Of a DNA stretch of 41,258 nucleotides, positions 41,132 through 41,258 are shown piece by piece (within the stretch, counting starts at the first letter, position 1; each line of letters begins with the position of its first letter). A program made the translations under genes and the position numbers. The notes beneath the pieces were generated by a model. The model was given only the letters and a program-made list of their open reading frames with translations. It was not told the DNA's origin and made no database searches. This stretch comes from JBBIMS01 sp964531645 (lineage in GTDB: Bacteria > Acidobacteriota > Aminicenantia > JBFLYD01 > JBBIMS01): the NCBI GenBank assembly GCA_964531645.1, contig CAZHEF010000022.1:1-41258 (forward strand), written 5' to 3'.

Positions 41132-41258
41132 CAGGGTATAGAGAATTTCTCTTCTGTCTAAAATAACCCTCTTATCTCAGAGTTTTTACTTGGAATTTCC
41201 GATTTAAACCCTAACTCCGTCCATTTTAAGTAATAGGTAGTTTCACTTTTTCGATTAG

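Noticed and set aside
40485..41258. Replication origin beside mnmG-rsmG
   Set aside because: The gene pair is often near oriC, but I see no cluster of DnaA boxes (TTATCCACA) and no AT-rich unwinding element distinct from background.

Overview
The window reads as ordinary chromosome from an AT-rich bacterium. Bacterial hallmarks are EF-Tu behind a Thr-Tyr-Gly-Thr tRNA operon, MnmG-RsmG, and promoters of the form TTGACN-17 nt-TAAAAT. Several genes are commoner in archaea and thermophilic bacteria: a stand-alone archaeal-type family B DNA polymerase, a DUF763 protein, an M29-like aminopeptidase, a HEPN/MNT pair and a MEMO1-family protein. This suggests a thermophilic or deep-branching, probably two-membrane, lineage. 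An Aminicenantes/Acidobacteriota-like origin is only a guess.

Layout, left to right. 1-514: start of tuf and four tRNAs (minus strand) with a strong promoter. 0.56-5.5 kb: a small coiled-coil protein divergent from a secreted S9 peptidase fused to an FGE-type domain, followed by 4-alpha-glucanotransferase. 5.6-11.9 kb (minus): a MacA/LolD/MacB-type efflux operon with a Yip1-like membrane protein and alanine dehydrogenase inserted in it. 12.0-12.8 kb: a HEPN/MNT toxin-antitoxin pair. 12.9-15.2 kb (minus): an overlapping rhodanese, MauE-like, metallo-beta-lactamase-fold and XerD operon. 15.4-15.9 kb: a secreted GyrI-like protein interrupted by one in-frame TAA. 16.1-19.1 kb: MEMO1-like, RmlD-like and DUF362-ferredoxin genes. 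19.1-23.4 kb: a secreted HExxH peptidase, an alpha/beta hydrolase, endonuclease III and an orphan ribbon-helix-helix protein with an operator-like site. 23.4-25.6 kb: a decayed stretch with an IS256 relic and an unassigned membrane-anchored protein. 25.7-27.2 kb: thiM-thiE. 27.2-30.3 kb (minus): an ABC exporter operon ending in a TPR-nuclease-OB fusion, with a possible 30-residue ORF behind it. 30.4-33.9 kb: M29-like aminopeptidase, then TPR lipoprotein-DUF763, then a duplicated DUF763 3' end flanking an MNT relic. 33.9-38.2 kb: family B polymerase, then DUF47-Pit phosphate transport under a strong promoter with a FUR-family-like palindrome. 38.3-38.5 kb: a DUF4143 ATPase relic. 38.7-41.1 kb: mnmG-rsmG.

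No CRISPR array, prophage or intact mobile element is visible. The most notable signals are: the TPR-SNase-OB fusion coupled to an ABC exporter; the S9-FGE fusion; the single nonsense codon in the GyrI-like gene; the 7-1-7 palindrome in front of the phosphate-transport operon; a shared 10-mer upstream of two divergent promoters; the duplicated DUF763 gene end; and several apparently leaderless transcripts.
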